NCBI GenBank assembly: GCA_026708055.1
Contig: JAPOVS010000038.1
Span: 55,788 to 119,787 of the forward strand
Direction: 5' to 3'
DNA from: a bacterium
Lineage (GTDB): Bacteria; Actinomycetota; Acidimicrobiia; Acidimicrobiales; CATQHL01
DNA: 64,000 nucleotides
Every line of letters begins with the position of its first letter. Position 1 is the first letter of the stretch. The position numbers and the translations under genes were made by a program. Positions 1 through 7,559 of this stretch are shown here, piece by piece. The notes under the pieces were generated by a model. The model saw only the letters and a program-made list of their open reading frames with translations. It was not told the DNA's origin and ran no database searches.

Positions 1-263
1 CCGAGATCGTGGCGCTGGCGCAGCTCCCAGCGCTTCGGGCGTGCGCCCGCGCCGCGTGTGAACGGCGCCAGCCCGGGCAGGCCCGCGGCGTCACCGCCGG
101 AGGGCGCGGCGGTGTACAGCGGTTGGATGTCGAGGCCGTCCGCGGTGCGGCGGACGAGACTGTCCAGCGGGTCGCCGCGCAACGAGCGCCGCACCAGGTC
201 CTCCCAGTCACGGCGCGGGGGAGCATCGAACCGCAACTGCGACGCCACACCGTCGGAAGTCAC
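1..263 (-). CDS. mutA: Methylmalonyl-CoA mutase small (beta) subunit, N-terminal part
   Basis: The reading frame runs off the left edge, so only about 87 N-terminal residues are visible. It starts at a GTG (complement of 261-263). Visible family features are an early W-E-D-L-V segment, 'PLYT' followed by 'LPGLAPFTRG', and 'WELRQRHDL' at the edge, which together are typical of the N-terminus of MutA/MutB-type mutases. The family converts (R)-methylmalonyl-CoA to succinyl-CoA in propionate and odd-chain or branched-chain catabolism; the small subunit lacks B12 and pairs with MutB, expected beyond the window. The gene is divergent from the neighbouring sugar dehydrogenase with only 47 bp between starts, so both promoters must lie in or overlap that gap. 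Function rests on the N-terminal motifs only; a large-subunit gene would share them. Confidence 0.72.
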   Translation of the reverse strand, partial: MTSDGVASQLRFDAPPRRDWEDLVRRSLRGDPLDSLVRRTADGLDIQPLYTAAPSGGDAAGLPGLAPFTRGAGARPKRWELRQRHDL

Positions 264-310
264 CCACCCAAGGGTACGACCGTCGCCGGCCGGCGCGCGA
301 GAATTCGCCG

Positions 311-1939
311 GTGCCCCCCGTCGCGACGCGCCGAGCCCGCCGAGCATCGCCCCGGCGCGCCGTGCCGGCCGCCCTCCTGGCCGCGGCGGTGGCTGCGGCA
401 GCGTGCGCGGCACCTCCGATGAGCCCGACGGGCTCGCAACGCAAATCGTCGTCAGGAGCCCGCAGCGAGCCGCAGCCGGCGGCTCCGGCGCAGCCCCGAC
501 GCGACAGCGGGCAGGGCACCGCCGGCGATCAAGCGGGCGGTCGAGCGGGCGGTCAAGCGGGCAATCAAGCGGGCGGCGACGGGCAGTTCGAGCCCTCGCC
601 GGGCCAAGACGGCCCGGGCCCGGATGTCAGCCCCGCCGGCGAAGTCACCGGCGCGGCGCCGGACGACGGCACCGGCGCGGCCGGCGGCGGGGCGAGCGAC
701 GACGACGGACCCCGACGTGACGGCGGCGGCACTCCCCCGGCGGGTTCCAGTGCCGCGGGCGGCACGAGCGGCACCGACGACGCCGGCGCCGGCGACGCCG
801 CCTCTGCTCCGCCGATCACGTCCCCGGGGGCGCGCTTCCCCGAGCCCGTGGGCCTGACGCTCACCCGCCTGGCCGAACTCCCGGTGCCGCTGGCGCTCGC
901 CTTCCGGGCCCAGGAGCCGGAGTCGCTCTACGTGGCCCTGCGCCACGGCGAGGTGGTACGCCTCACCGCCGACGGCGGTCGCGCCGACTCCGCGGCAGTG
1001 CTGCACCGCGACGTCGAGGCGGTCCTGGACATGAGCGCCCGGGTGGACACCCGGGGCGAGATGGGCCTGCTCGGCCTCACCTTCTCGCCGGCAGGCGACA
1101 GGCTCTACACGTCCTCGGTGAACCGCCGGCAGGTCAGCGAACTCTGGGAGTGGCCGGTGGCGCCCGACGGCAGCGTGGACGCCGGCGGCGGCCGCCTCGT
1201 GCTGAGTCTGGAACAGCCCTTCTGGAACCACAACGGCGGCGACGTGACCTTCGGCCCCGACGGCTACCTGTACCTGGGATTCGGCGACGGCGGCGGCGGC
1301 GGCGATCCGCTGCGAGCCGGGCAGGACCCCCACGACTGGCTGGGCACGATCCTGCGCATCGACCCCCGTCCCGGCCCCGCCGGCGAGCCCTACACCATCC
1401 CCGCCGGCAACCCCTTCGCCGACGGTGCCGCCGGGGCACCGGAGGTGTGGGTGTGGGGGGCGCGCAACCCGTGGCGCTTCTCCTTCGACCGGATCACCGG
1501 CGACCTGTGGGTGTCCGACGTGGGCCAGGACCTGCTGGAGGAGATCAACCGCCTGCCCGCTGCAGATGGCGGAGCCGGACGGGGCGCAAACCTGGGCTGG
1601 AGCGACTACGAGGGCAGCGCCCCGTTCTGGTCGAACACCGAGCCGCCGGGACACGTCCGCCCCGTCGTGGAGTACCGCCACGGCGCCGACGCCCGCTGCT
1701 CGGTCACCGGCGGCTACGTCTACCGGGGCAGCCGGCTGCCGGGCCTCAGCGGCGTCTACCTCTACAGCGACTTCTGCGACGGCACCCTCTGGGGCTACAG
1801 CGACACCGCCGGCGCCCATCCGATCCCGCTGGCGAACGGCGCGCCACCCAAGTCTGTGCTGTCCTTCGGTCAGGGCCCCGACGGCGAGATCTACGTCCTC
1901 ACCGGCAACGCCCTCTGGCGCCTCGAGCCGATCCGGTGA
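311..1939 (+). CDS. PQQ-dependent sugar dehydrogenase-like lipoprotein (GSDH family)
   Basis: 542 aa with a GTG start. A basic N-terminus and an Ala-rich hydrophobic stretch end in 'AAAC' (Cys about residue 32), suggesting a lipoprotein or at least export. Residues about 35-175 are a low-complexity Gly/Ala/Asp/Pro linker. The rest is a glucose/sorbosone dehydrogenase beta-propeller: 'GEMGLLGLTFSP', 'NHNGGDVTFGPDGYLYLGFG', 'LGTILRIDP', 'ARNPWRFSFD', 'DVGQDLLEEIN' and 'GVYLYSDFCDGTLWG'. Family members oxidise aldose sugars at the C1 hydroxyl using periplasmic or extracytoplasmic PQQ, although many actinobacterial relatives have no known substrate. The stop overlaps the start of the following exporter by 4 bp (GTGA), so the two are probably translated together. 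Substrate is not deducible. Confidence 0.85.
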   Translation: MPPVATRRARRASPRRAVPAALLAAAVAAAACAAPPMSPTGSQRKSSSGARSEPQPAAPAQPRRDSGQGTAGDQAGGRAGGQAGNQAGGDGQFEPSPGQDGPGPDVSPAGEVTGAAPDDGTGAAGGGASDDDGPRRDGGGTPPAGSSAAGGTSGTDDAGAGDAASAPPITSPGARFPEPVGLTLTRLAELPVPLALAFRAQEPESLYVALRHGEVVRLTADGGRADSAAVLHRDVEAVLDMSARVDTRGEMGLLGLTFSPAGDRLYTSSVNRRQVSELWEWPVAPDGSVDAGGGRLVLSLEQPFWNHNGGDVTFGPDGYLYLGFGDGGGGGDPLRAGQDPHDWLGTILRIDPRPGPAGEPYTIPAGNPFADGAAGAPEVWVWGARNPWRFSFDRITGDLWVSDVGQDLLEEINRLPAADGGAGRGANLGWSDYEGSAPFWSNTEPPGHVRPVVEYRHGADARCSVTGGYVYRGSRLPGLSGVYLYSDFCDGTLWGYSDTAGAHPIPLANGAPPKSVLSFGQGPDGEIYVLTGNALWRLEPIR

Positions 1940-3486
1940 GGCGCGACGGCGGGGGCTCGCCGGACCCGGAGGTCGAGCCGCACCCGCGGCGCTGGTTGAT
2001 CCTGTACATCCTGTGCCTGTCCCTGACGATGGTGGTCATCAGCATGAGCTCGCTGAACGTGGCCCTGCCGTCGATCCAGCGGGAGCTCGACGCCAGCGGG
2101 TCGGACCTGCAGTGGATCGTGGACGCCTACGTGCTGGTCTTCGCGGGCCTGCTGCTGCCGTTCGGGGCTCTCGGCGACCGCTGGGGACGCAAGCGGGTGC
2201 TGCTCGTCGGCATGACCCTCTTCGGGGCGCTCTCCGCCCTCGCCGCCTTCTCGACGAGCCCGGCGCAGATCATCGTGTACCGGGCCGGCCTGGGGGTGGC
2301 GGCGGCGCTCGTCATGCCCGCCACGCTGTCGATCGCCACGGTGATCTTCCCGCGCTCCGAGCGCCCCAAGGCGGTCGCCGTCTGGGCGGCGTTCGCCGGG
2401 GCGGGCGGTGCCATCGGACCGCCGATCAGCGGGATCCTGCTCAACTTCTTCTGGTGGGGGTCGGTGTTCCTCGTGGCGGTGCCGGTGGCGGCCGTCGTCC
2501 TGATCGGCACCCTCTGGATCGTGCCGGAGTCCCAGGACGACGAGCGGCGGCCGCTGGACGTGGTCGGCGCGCTGGTGTCCATCGCCGCCCTGGGGAGCCT
2601 CCTGTTCGCGGTGATCGAGGGCCCCGAACTCGGCTGGGGAAGCCCTCCGGTGCTGGGAATGTTCGCCGCCGCTGTCGTGCTGGTCTGGGGGTTCGTGCGC
2701 TGGGAGCGCCGCGTGCGCTATCCCATGCTCGACCCCGACTACTTCGGGAACCGCCTGTTCAGCCTGGGCGCGGCCAGCATCACGCTGGTGTTCTTCGGGA
2801 TGGTCGGCATGTTCTTCGTGCTCACGCAGTACTTCCAGTTCGCGCAGGGACACACGCCGCTCGACGCCGGATTCCGCAACGTGCCGCTGGCGGCCACCAT
2901 GATGATCCTGGCGCCGCGCAGCCCCGCCTTCACCCAGCGCTACGGCGCCCGCGCCTCGATCAGCGGCGGGCTCCTGCTCACCGGCGCCGGTCTGGGCATC
3001 ATGGCCGCGCTCACGCCGGCCACGCCCTACTGGATCATGGTCATCGCGCTGGTCACGACGGCGACCGGGCTGTCCCTGTTCATGCCGGCGTCGACGCACA
3101 TCGTCGTGACGTCACTGCCGAAGCACAAGGCCGGCGTGGGATCAGCCGTCAACGACACCACCCGGGAGGTCGGCGCAGCCATCGGCATCGCCGTGCTGGG
3201 CACGCTGCTGACGGTCGGCTACCGGGACGTGATGCGCTCACGAGTCGGCGGCCTGCCCGAGGCGGCGGCGGACACCGCCTCAGACTCCATCGGCGCCGCC
3301 CTGCGGATCGCTGGCGAACTGCCCGCTGAGCGCGCCGCCGCGCTGACCGAGAGCGCCGTCGACGCCTTCAACCGGGGCATGACCCTGGCCATGGGCGTAT
3401 CCGCGGCGCTGCTGGCGCTGACCGCCGCGGGCACATACCTGCTCTACCCACGCGAGATAACCGGTGGCCGGCACCGGCAGGAATAG
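1936..3486 (+). CDS. MFS drug exporter, DHA2 family (14 TM)
   Basis: 516 aa. The start chosen is the GTG overlapping the preceding stop, because homology with the paralogue at 19012-20577 begins at 'EPHPRRWLIL' just after it. The protein is a long series of hydrophobic helices in the DHA2 (EmrB/QacA) arrangement, with motif A 'LGDRWGRK' near residue 78 after TM2 and the conserved 'SGSDLQWIVDAYVL' in TM2. DHA2 members use the proton gradient to export drugs, dyes or metabolites. The C-terminal quarter has a soluble Ala/Asp-rich stretch before the last helix. It lies directly downstream of the sugar dehydrogenase lipoprotein, but no functional link is evident. The substrate is unknown. Confidence 0.9.
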   Translation: MRRDGGGSPDPEVEPHPRRWLILYILCLSLTMVVISMSSLNVALPSIQRELDASGSDLQWIVDAYVLVFAGLLLPFGALGDRWGRKRVLLVGMTLFGALSALAAFSTSPAQIIVYRAGLGVAAALVMPATLSIATVIFPRSERPKAVAVWAAFAGAGGAIGPPISGILLNFFWWGSVFLVAVPVAAVVLIGTLWIVPESQDDERRPLDVVGALVSIAALGSLLFAVIEGPELGWGSPPVLGMFAAAVVLVWGFVRWERRVRYPMLDPDYFGNRLFSLGAASITLVFFGMVGMFFVLTQYFQFAQGHTPLDAGFRNVPLAATMMILAPRSPAFTQRYGARASISGGLLLTGAGLGIMAALTPATPYWIMVIALVTTATGLSLFMPASTHIVVTSLPKHKAGVGSAVNDTTREVGAAIGIAVLGTLLTVGYRDVMRSRVGGLPEAAADTASDSIGAALRIAGELPAERAAALTESAVDAFNRGMTLAMGVSAALLALTAAGTYLLYPREITGGRHRQE

Positions 3487-3504
3487 TCTGCGAACTTCGC
3501 GGCT

Positions 3505-3744
3505 GCGCCGACCCCGTGAAGATGAAGAAGCCGTTGAGATGCCCGGAGTCCACTATGTGGCGGGCGCTGTTCCAGAGCCCCGGCGCCAGCTGCCACTCGT
3601 CCACCAGCCTGGGGCGGTCCCCCTCAAGCGTCTTGGCCGGCAGCAGGCGTGACGCGGCGCGGAGCTCGACGTCGTCGCCGAGGCGCACCTGGCTGCGCGC
3701 ATGATTCAGGCCCGTCCACGTCTTGCCACAACCTCTGGTGCCCT
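3505..3744 (-). pseudogene. Fragment of an AAA/DUF4143 ATPase (Walker A region)
   Basis: On the minus strand this stretch encodes 'GTRGCGKTWTGLNHARS', then 'PRLVDEWQLAPGLWN' and 'FFIFTGSA'. These match the Walker A, Walker B-like and sensor segments of the two intact ATPases at 3958-5211 and 40231-41532. Everything C-terminal of this point, including the DUF4143 nuclease-like half, is missing, and there is no plausible start codon. It is a decayed copy of the family, closer in wording to the 40.2 kb copy ('EWQLAPEIWN') than to its immediate neighbour. The upstream edge abuts a fragment of an LmbE-type gene, so the patch is a recombination scar made of two partial genes. Confidence 0.7.
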
Positions 3745-3860
3745 CTCGCGCAGCGGCCCAGTCTCCTCGGGGCCGGAGCGGCTATCCCGCCTCGCCGCTG
3801 ACCACGAGGGCGTAGCGGACATCCGGGCCCGCCGCAGTCCAGCGGGACACCGAAATCGGC
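3745..3860 (-). pseudogene. Fragment of an LmbE-family deacetylase gene
   Basis: The minus strand reads 'DVRYALVVSGEAG' and, after a frame change, 'PEETGPLRE'. The DNA is closely similar to 5868-5960 inside the intact LmbE gene, including the same order of residues (intact copy: 'DVRYALATSGEAG', 'PEETGPLRE'). Only about 40 codons survive and they are frameshifted, so this is a relic. Its junction with the ATPase fragment at about 3744 is abrupt. Confidence 0.65.
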
Positions 3861-3957
3861 CTCGGGGAAGCCGCCGACGCCAAGGGTCGATCAAGAGCAA
3901 GGTGCCGACCCCGAGATCCTCGAAGTTCTCGGTCCCGGTGCGGCGGCGGTGGAGGGG

Positions 3958-5211
3958 TCAGGGGCCGAGGGCGCCGATCGGGACGACCGCCACGCCGTCG
4001 CGGCGTTCGTGGCTGTAGTCGCCCACCGCGGTCACCACGATCAGCTTGGTCGGCTCGCCCGCGGCGACCGTGTCTACGCGGTCCCGTAGTTTGAGCAGGC
4101 TGCGGGCGGCTCCTTCGATCGCCGCGTCGCCGCCGAGTTTCACTTCGACCGCCAACCATTCGCCCGCCGCGGTCTCGAGGACCACGTCCACCTCCAGGCT
4201 GGTGTTGTCGCGGTAGTGGTAGACCTCGGCGTCGCAGGCATCCGCAAAGACCCGCAGGTCGCGCACCACCAGCGACTCGAACAGCAGGCCCAGGAACCCG
4301 AGATCGCGCCCGAGGCGTTCGGGCCCGGCGCGGAGTGCTGCCACCGCCAGCGACGGATCCACGAAGTGCCGCTTGCCGGCTCGGCGCAGGCGAGACCGCG
4401 ACCTGAGGCGCGCGGACCAAGCGGGCTGGTCCTCGACGACGAAGACCCGCTCCAGTGCGTCGAGATAGGAGCGCACCGTGTCGCGGTGCAGCGGTTCGTC
4501 GCCGCCGGCGTCGGCGCACAGGCTCGCCAAGCTCGCCTCAGTGGAGGTATGGCGGGCCATCGATCTCAGCAGTCGCCGCATGGCCGCGGGGTTGCGGCGC
4601 GAACCGGTGGCCAAGCCCACGTCGATTCGAACGGTCTCCTCAAAGTAGTCCCGCACGTACTGTTGCGCCTCGGCCGGCGGACTGGTGCGGCGGGCCGGCC
4701 ATCCGCCACGACAGAGCGCTTCAATCACGTCGGTGAGGCCGATGCCGCTGGCCTGACCCGCGACGCGCTCGGAGGCCAGCAGGCTGCGCAGCGACACCGA
4801 GCCGTTGGAGAGGCCCGTCTCGTACAGCGTCATCGGACGCAGCCGGATCCTGGAGATTCGCCCGGCGCCGCTGTGCCTGATCTCGTCGTCAGCAGGCACC
4901 GCGGAACCCGTAAGGATGAAGCATCCCGCCCGTCCCCTGGTGTCGCTGGCGCGACGCACATGATTCCAGAGCGGCGGCACATGCTGCCACTCGTCGAGCA
5001 GTCGGGGCTCGGGACCGTTCAGGATCGCATCAGGGTCGAGTTCGGCCAGTGCGCGGGCCCGGCTGTCGGTGTCGAACCGCACCTCGCTCTGCGCCCGTTG
5101 CCGAGCGCTCTCGGTCTTGCCCACGCCTCGGGCACCCTCCAGAACCACTGTCGGAGAGGACCGGAGGCGAGAAGCCATGATGTCGTCGACCACCCTTGGG
5201 GCATAGCCCAT
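3958..5211 (-). CDS. AAA ATPase with C-terminal DUF4143 domain
   Basis: 417 aa. The start is taken at ATG 5211 ('MGYAPRVVDD'); a longer frame to 5292 would run through the repeat array and is unlikely. Walker A is 'GARGVGKT' (about residues 25-32), followed by 'PRLLDEWQHVPPLWN' and 'FILTGSA', typical of the AAA_14 group. The C-terminal DUF4143 part has a PD-(D/E)XK-like signature, 'SLEVDVVLETAAGEWLAVEVK'. The family is widespread, often multicopy and mobile-associated; its biological role is not established. A four-unit 23-bp repeat array begins 28 bp upstream of the start codon, and a related relic lies just downstream. The layout suggests self-regulation and past gene conversion among copies. 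Confidence 0.85.
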   Translation of the reverse strand: MGYAPRVVDDIMASRLRSSPTVVLEGARGVGKTESARQRAQSEVRFDTDSRARALAELDPDAILNGPEPRLLDEWQHVPPLWNHVRRASDTRGRAGCFILTGSAVPADDEIRHSGAGRISRIRLRPMTLYETGLSNGSVSLRSLLASERVAGQASGIGLTDVIEALCRGGWPARRTSPPAEAQQYVRDYFEETVRIDVGLATGSRRNPAAMRRLLRSMARHTSTEASLASLCADAGGDEPLHRDTVRSYLDALERVFVVEDQPAWSARLRSRSRLRRAGKRHFVDPSLAVAALRAGPERLGRDLGFLGLLFESLVVRDLRVFADACDAEVYHYRDNTSLEVDVVLETAAGEWLAVEVKLGGDAAIEGAARSLLKLRDRVDTVAAGEPTKLIVVTAVGDYSHERRDGVAVVPIGALGP

Positions 5212-5238
5212 ACAGCGAGCGTAGGGTCGCCGAACACA

Positions 5239-5330
5239 TTCTGCAACACTTCGGACCAACGTTCTGCAACTATTGCAACCGTCACTCTGCAATAGTTTGA
5301 ACCAGCATTCTGCAACACTGCTGCGCCGGA
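5239..5330. repeat. Array A: four degenerate 23-bp tandem units
   Basis: Units start at 5239, 5262, 5285 and 5308, exactly 23 bp apart. Each opens with TTCTGCAA (CTCTGCAA in the third), and most share ACCAAC or ACCAGC near the end. The array lies immediately upstream of the DUF4143 ATPase gene (minus strand, start 5211), so it is well placed to be a multi-site operator. Array B (7199-7267) has the same consensus. Confidence 0.85.
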
Positions 5331-5338
5331 GACAGCGC

Positions 5339-6064
5339 TCAGGCGAAGACCACCTCGAAGCTCACCGCGTGTCGGACGCCGAGCCGTTCCCCGTCGGCTT
5401 CGGCGTTCGGGCGCAGGAACGCCTCGGGATCGGCCATCGGGCCTTCGAGCGTCGCCAGATAGACGGCGTGCGCCGCCAGCGAGGCGAATCCGGCCTCGAG
5501 GTGGCCGGTGACGTCGACGGCGTGGGTGGGCTCGGGCGAGCCGCCGAAGGCGATGAACCGCACGCCGCCCCAGGCCTCGAGACCATTGGCGGCCAGTTCG
5601 GGGAACATCCACGGGTTGGCGGCGTCGCGCACGGCGTCGATGAGGGCGCGCCCCACGTTCCGGTGGTCGACGTGGTTCCACGAGCCGCCCCCGAAGGAGT
5701 CCCGATAGTTGATGGACAGAACCGCCTCGGGACGGTGGCGGCGGATGCAGGCGGCAAGGGCGCGGCGCAGGTCCAGGTCGGCCATGACGCAGCCGTCGGG
5801 AAAGCCGAGGAACTCCACGTCGCTGACACCCACGGCGGCGGCCGAGGCCCGCTGCTCCGCTTCGCGCAGCGGCCCGGTCTCTTCGGGGGCCAGCGCGGCT
5901 ATCCCGGCCTCGCCGCTGGTCGCGAGGGCGTAGCGGACGTCCTTGCCCGCCGCGGTCCAGCGAGCGACGGCCGCCGCCACCCCGTACTCCAGGTCGTCGG
6001 GATGCGCCACCACCGCGAGCGCCCGCTCCCAGTCCTCGGGCAGGTGCAGCAGATCCCCGGCCAT
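5339..6064 (-). CDS. LmbE/PIG-L family zinc deacetylase
   Basis: 241 aa from ATG 6064 ('MAGDLLHLPEDW'). The N-terminus has the family hallmark 'AHPDD' (about residues 18-22), which supplies zinc ligands, and 'NHVDHRNVGRALIDAV' provides the later His-x-x-His metal site. PIG-L/LmbE enzymes remove acetyl groups from N-acetylglucosamine derivatives; in Actinobacteria relatives include MshB (mycothiol synthesis) and Mca (mycothiol S-conjugate amidase), but the specificity here cannot be read from the sequence. It is divergent from the MNT-HEPN gene (75 bp between starts), and both are bracketed by 23-bp arrays A and B. A decayed partial copy lies at 3745-3860. Confidence 0.82.
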   Translation of the reverse strand: MAGDLLHLPEDWERALAVVAHPDDLEYGVAAAVARWTAAGKDVRYALATSGEAGIAALAPEETGPLREAEQRASAAAVGVSDVEFLGFPDGCVMADLDLRRALAACIRRHRPEAVLSINYRDSFGGGSWNHVDHRNVGRALIDAVRDAANPWMFPELAANGLEAWGGVRFIAFGGSPEPTHAVDVTGHLEAGFASLAAHAVYLATLEGPMADPEAFLRPNAEADGERLGVRHAVSFEVVFA

Positions 6065-6139
6065 CCCACGACGATAGGCGGACCCGCCGGCCGCGGCGCC
6101 GGCGGGCGGCAGATACCGGCGGGGGCGTACAATGGGCTC

Positions 6140-7165
6140 GTGACGGTTCTGGCCCCGCCGCCGGCGGGGCCTTCGATTCGGGATGCCGAGCGCGCCGCGG
6201 AGGCGTTGGCGGAGGCGGGGGTTCCGGTGGTGCTGCTGCACGGGTCGGTGGCGCGAGGCGAGCAGCACGCCGACAGCGACATCGACATGGTGGCGGTGCT
6301 GGACGACTTGGACTACTCCGACCGCTGGCGGCGGCGGTACGAGTTGGAGACACTGGCTTCTGAGGCCGCAGGGTGGCCGGTGGAGGTGTTCGTGACCGAC
6401 CGCCCGGAGTGGCGCCACCGCAGCCTGCGGGTGCGCACATCGTTCGAGGCGGGCATCGCTCCTGCGGCGGTCGTGATGCGCGAGCTGCCGCCGGATGGCG
6501 TGGACTGGACCAAGGAGATCGGCATGCCCGCCAGCGACTTCGATGAGGCAGCGGCCTCGCTGCAGAACACGAACCAGGGCCTCAGCGAACTTCGCAACGA
6601 ACTCGAGCCGGGCGGCAGCGAAACAGAAGCGCACGCCGCGGGCGACGCGCTCGATTATTCAGTCGAGGTTGCAGGTCGCTTGAGGGGCGTGTGTTCCCGG
6701 TCGCAGTCGGCGATGGAGAACTCACTGAAGGCCTTGGTGCATCTGTACGCCGACGAGGCTCCCGGGAAGGCGCACTCCCTGAATGGACTGGCGCACAGGA
6801 TTCCCCAGCGGCTGCGGCCCGATGTCGCCGATGCGACGGCGGGCCTCGACCTGCCTGAGGTCTCGAAGTGGCGTCAGAGGGGCACCTACCCGGCGGACTT
6901 TCCGGACACGCCCCTAGAGGACCTGGTCGTCGCCGCCCACGCCTTCGCCTCGGCGGCGTGCGCCCTCGGCAGGCTGGCCGCGCAGCACGTCGCCGCCGCC
7001 GCGCCCGCCACGCCAGCGGGGACGCGCCCCGCTGCGGGCGCCGCGGACTGGGAGGCGGCGAGAGCGGCGAGGCTCTGCGCAGGAATCGAGTCGGTCCTGG
7101 CGGGCTGGGACCTTGCGCGGGACACGCCGACGGCGCAGATGGGGATACCCGAGCCTCCCGAATAG
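6140..7165 (+). CDS. Nucleotidyltransferase (MNT)-HEPN fusion protein
   Basis: 341 aa; GTG 6140 ('MTVLAPPPAG') is chosen because upstream codons have no homology. The N-terminal domain has the minimal nucleotidyltransferase signature 'GSVARGEQHADSDIDMVAV' (about residues 35-53: GSxxRG followed by D-x-D). The middle and C-terminal part contains 'SAMENSLKALVHLY' and 'KAHSLNGLAHRI', a HEPN-like four-helix arrangement. MNT and HEPN are normally two genes of a toxin-antitoxin pair in which the MNT adds AMP to the HEPN RNase. Here they are one polypeptide, and the second motif looks more like a non-catalytic HEPN than an Rx4-6H RNase. An aminoglycoside-type or nucleotide-modifying role is an alternative. 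It lies between arrays A and B. Confidence 0.7.
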   Translation: MTVLAPPPAGPSIRDAERAAEALAEAGVPVVLLHGSVARGEQHADSDIDMVAVLDDLDYSDRWRRRYELETLASEAAGWPVEVFVTDRPEWRHRSLRVRTSFEAGIAPAAVVMRELPPDGVDWTKEIGMPASDFDEAAASLQNTNQGLSELRNELEPGGSETEAHAAGDALDYSVEVAGRLRGVCSRSQSAMENSLKALVHLYADEAPGKAHSLNGLAHRIPQRLRPDVADATAGLDLPEVSKWRQRGTYPADFPDTPLEDLVVAAHAFASAACALGRLAAQHVAAAAPATPAGTRPAAGAADWEAARAARLCAGIESVLAGWDLARDTPTAQMGIPEPPE

Positions 7166-7198
7166 CCCGTTTTGCTAGCGCAGGACTCGCCGGTAACA

Positions 7199-7267
7199 TT
7201 CTGCAACACTTGAGACCAACATTCCGCAAACTTTGCAACCGGGATTCTGCAACATTCTGGGTTTCTC
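7199..7267. repeat. Array B: three degenerate 23-bp tandem units
   Basis: Units start at 7199, 7222 and 7245, exactly 23 bp apart, each opening TTCTGCAA or TTCCGCAA. The first unit is nearly the same as the first unit of array A. It lies downstream of the MNT-HEPN gene, and no ATPase gene starts next to it, so it is an orphan array. Confidence 0.8.
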
Positions 7268-7374
7268 CCGCTTGTTCGGCACCACCACACCCCGCCGATA
7301 CCCAAGCGCCCGATCACGGTCCCAGCGCCGTGAGGGGGAGCACGGTGCGTCACAGGACATTCGAGCAGGCAGTC

Positions 7375-7489
7375 GCCCTGTAAAGCCCATATTGCAGGCA
7401 ATCCACCGCCCACTTTGCCGGCAATCTACTGTCCACTTTATGGGTGCTGTAGGCCCCATGTTGAGGGGCGATTGGAACCCAGATTGCAG
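7375..7489. repeat. Array C: five degenerate 23-bp tandem units
   Basis: Units start at 7375, 7398, 7421, 7444 and 7467, all 23 bp apart. Conserved positions are an initial G, CCCA or TCCA at unit positions 12-15, TT at 18-19 and a terminal G; units two and three share GCAATC and CCACTTT. The consensus differs from arrays A/B and D although the period is identical. No DUF4143 gene is adjacent. Together arrays B and C fill most of the 394-bp gap before the methyltransferase gene. Confidence 0.65.
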
Positions 7490-7559
7490 ATCTCGGTCAG
7501 CCTGGCCGCAGGACGCTCTGCCCGCGGCGCCGGCCGGGGCGGCGGGTACCGTTGCGCCG

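Noticed and set aside
5212..5292. N-terminal extension of the DUF4143 ATPase to 5292
   Set aside because: The extension would translate the 23-bp repeats, and homology begins only after ATG 5211.
5239..5330. CRISPR-like array
   Set aside because: The 23-bp units are contiguous and degenerate, without unique spacers, and no cas genes are present.
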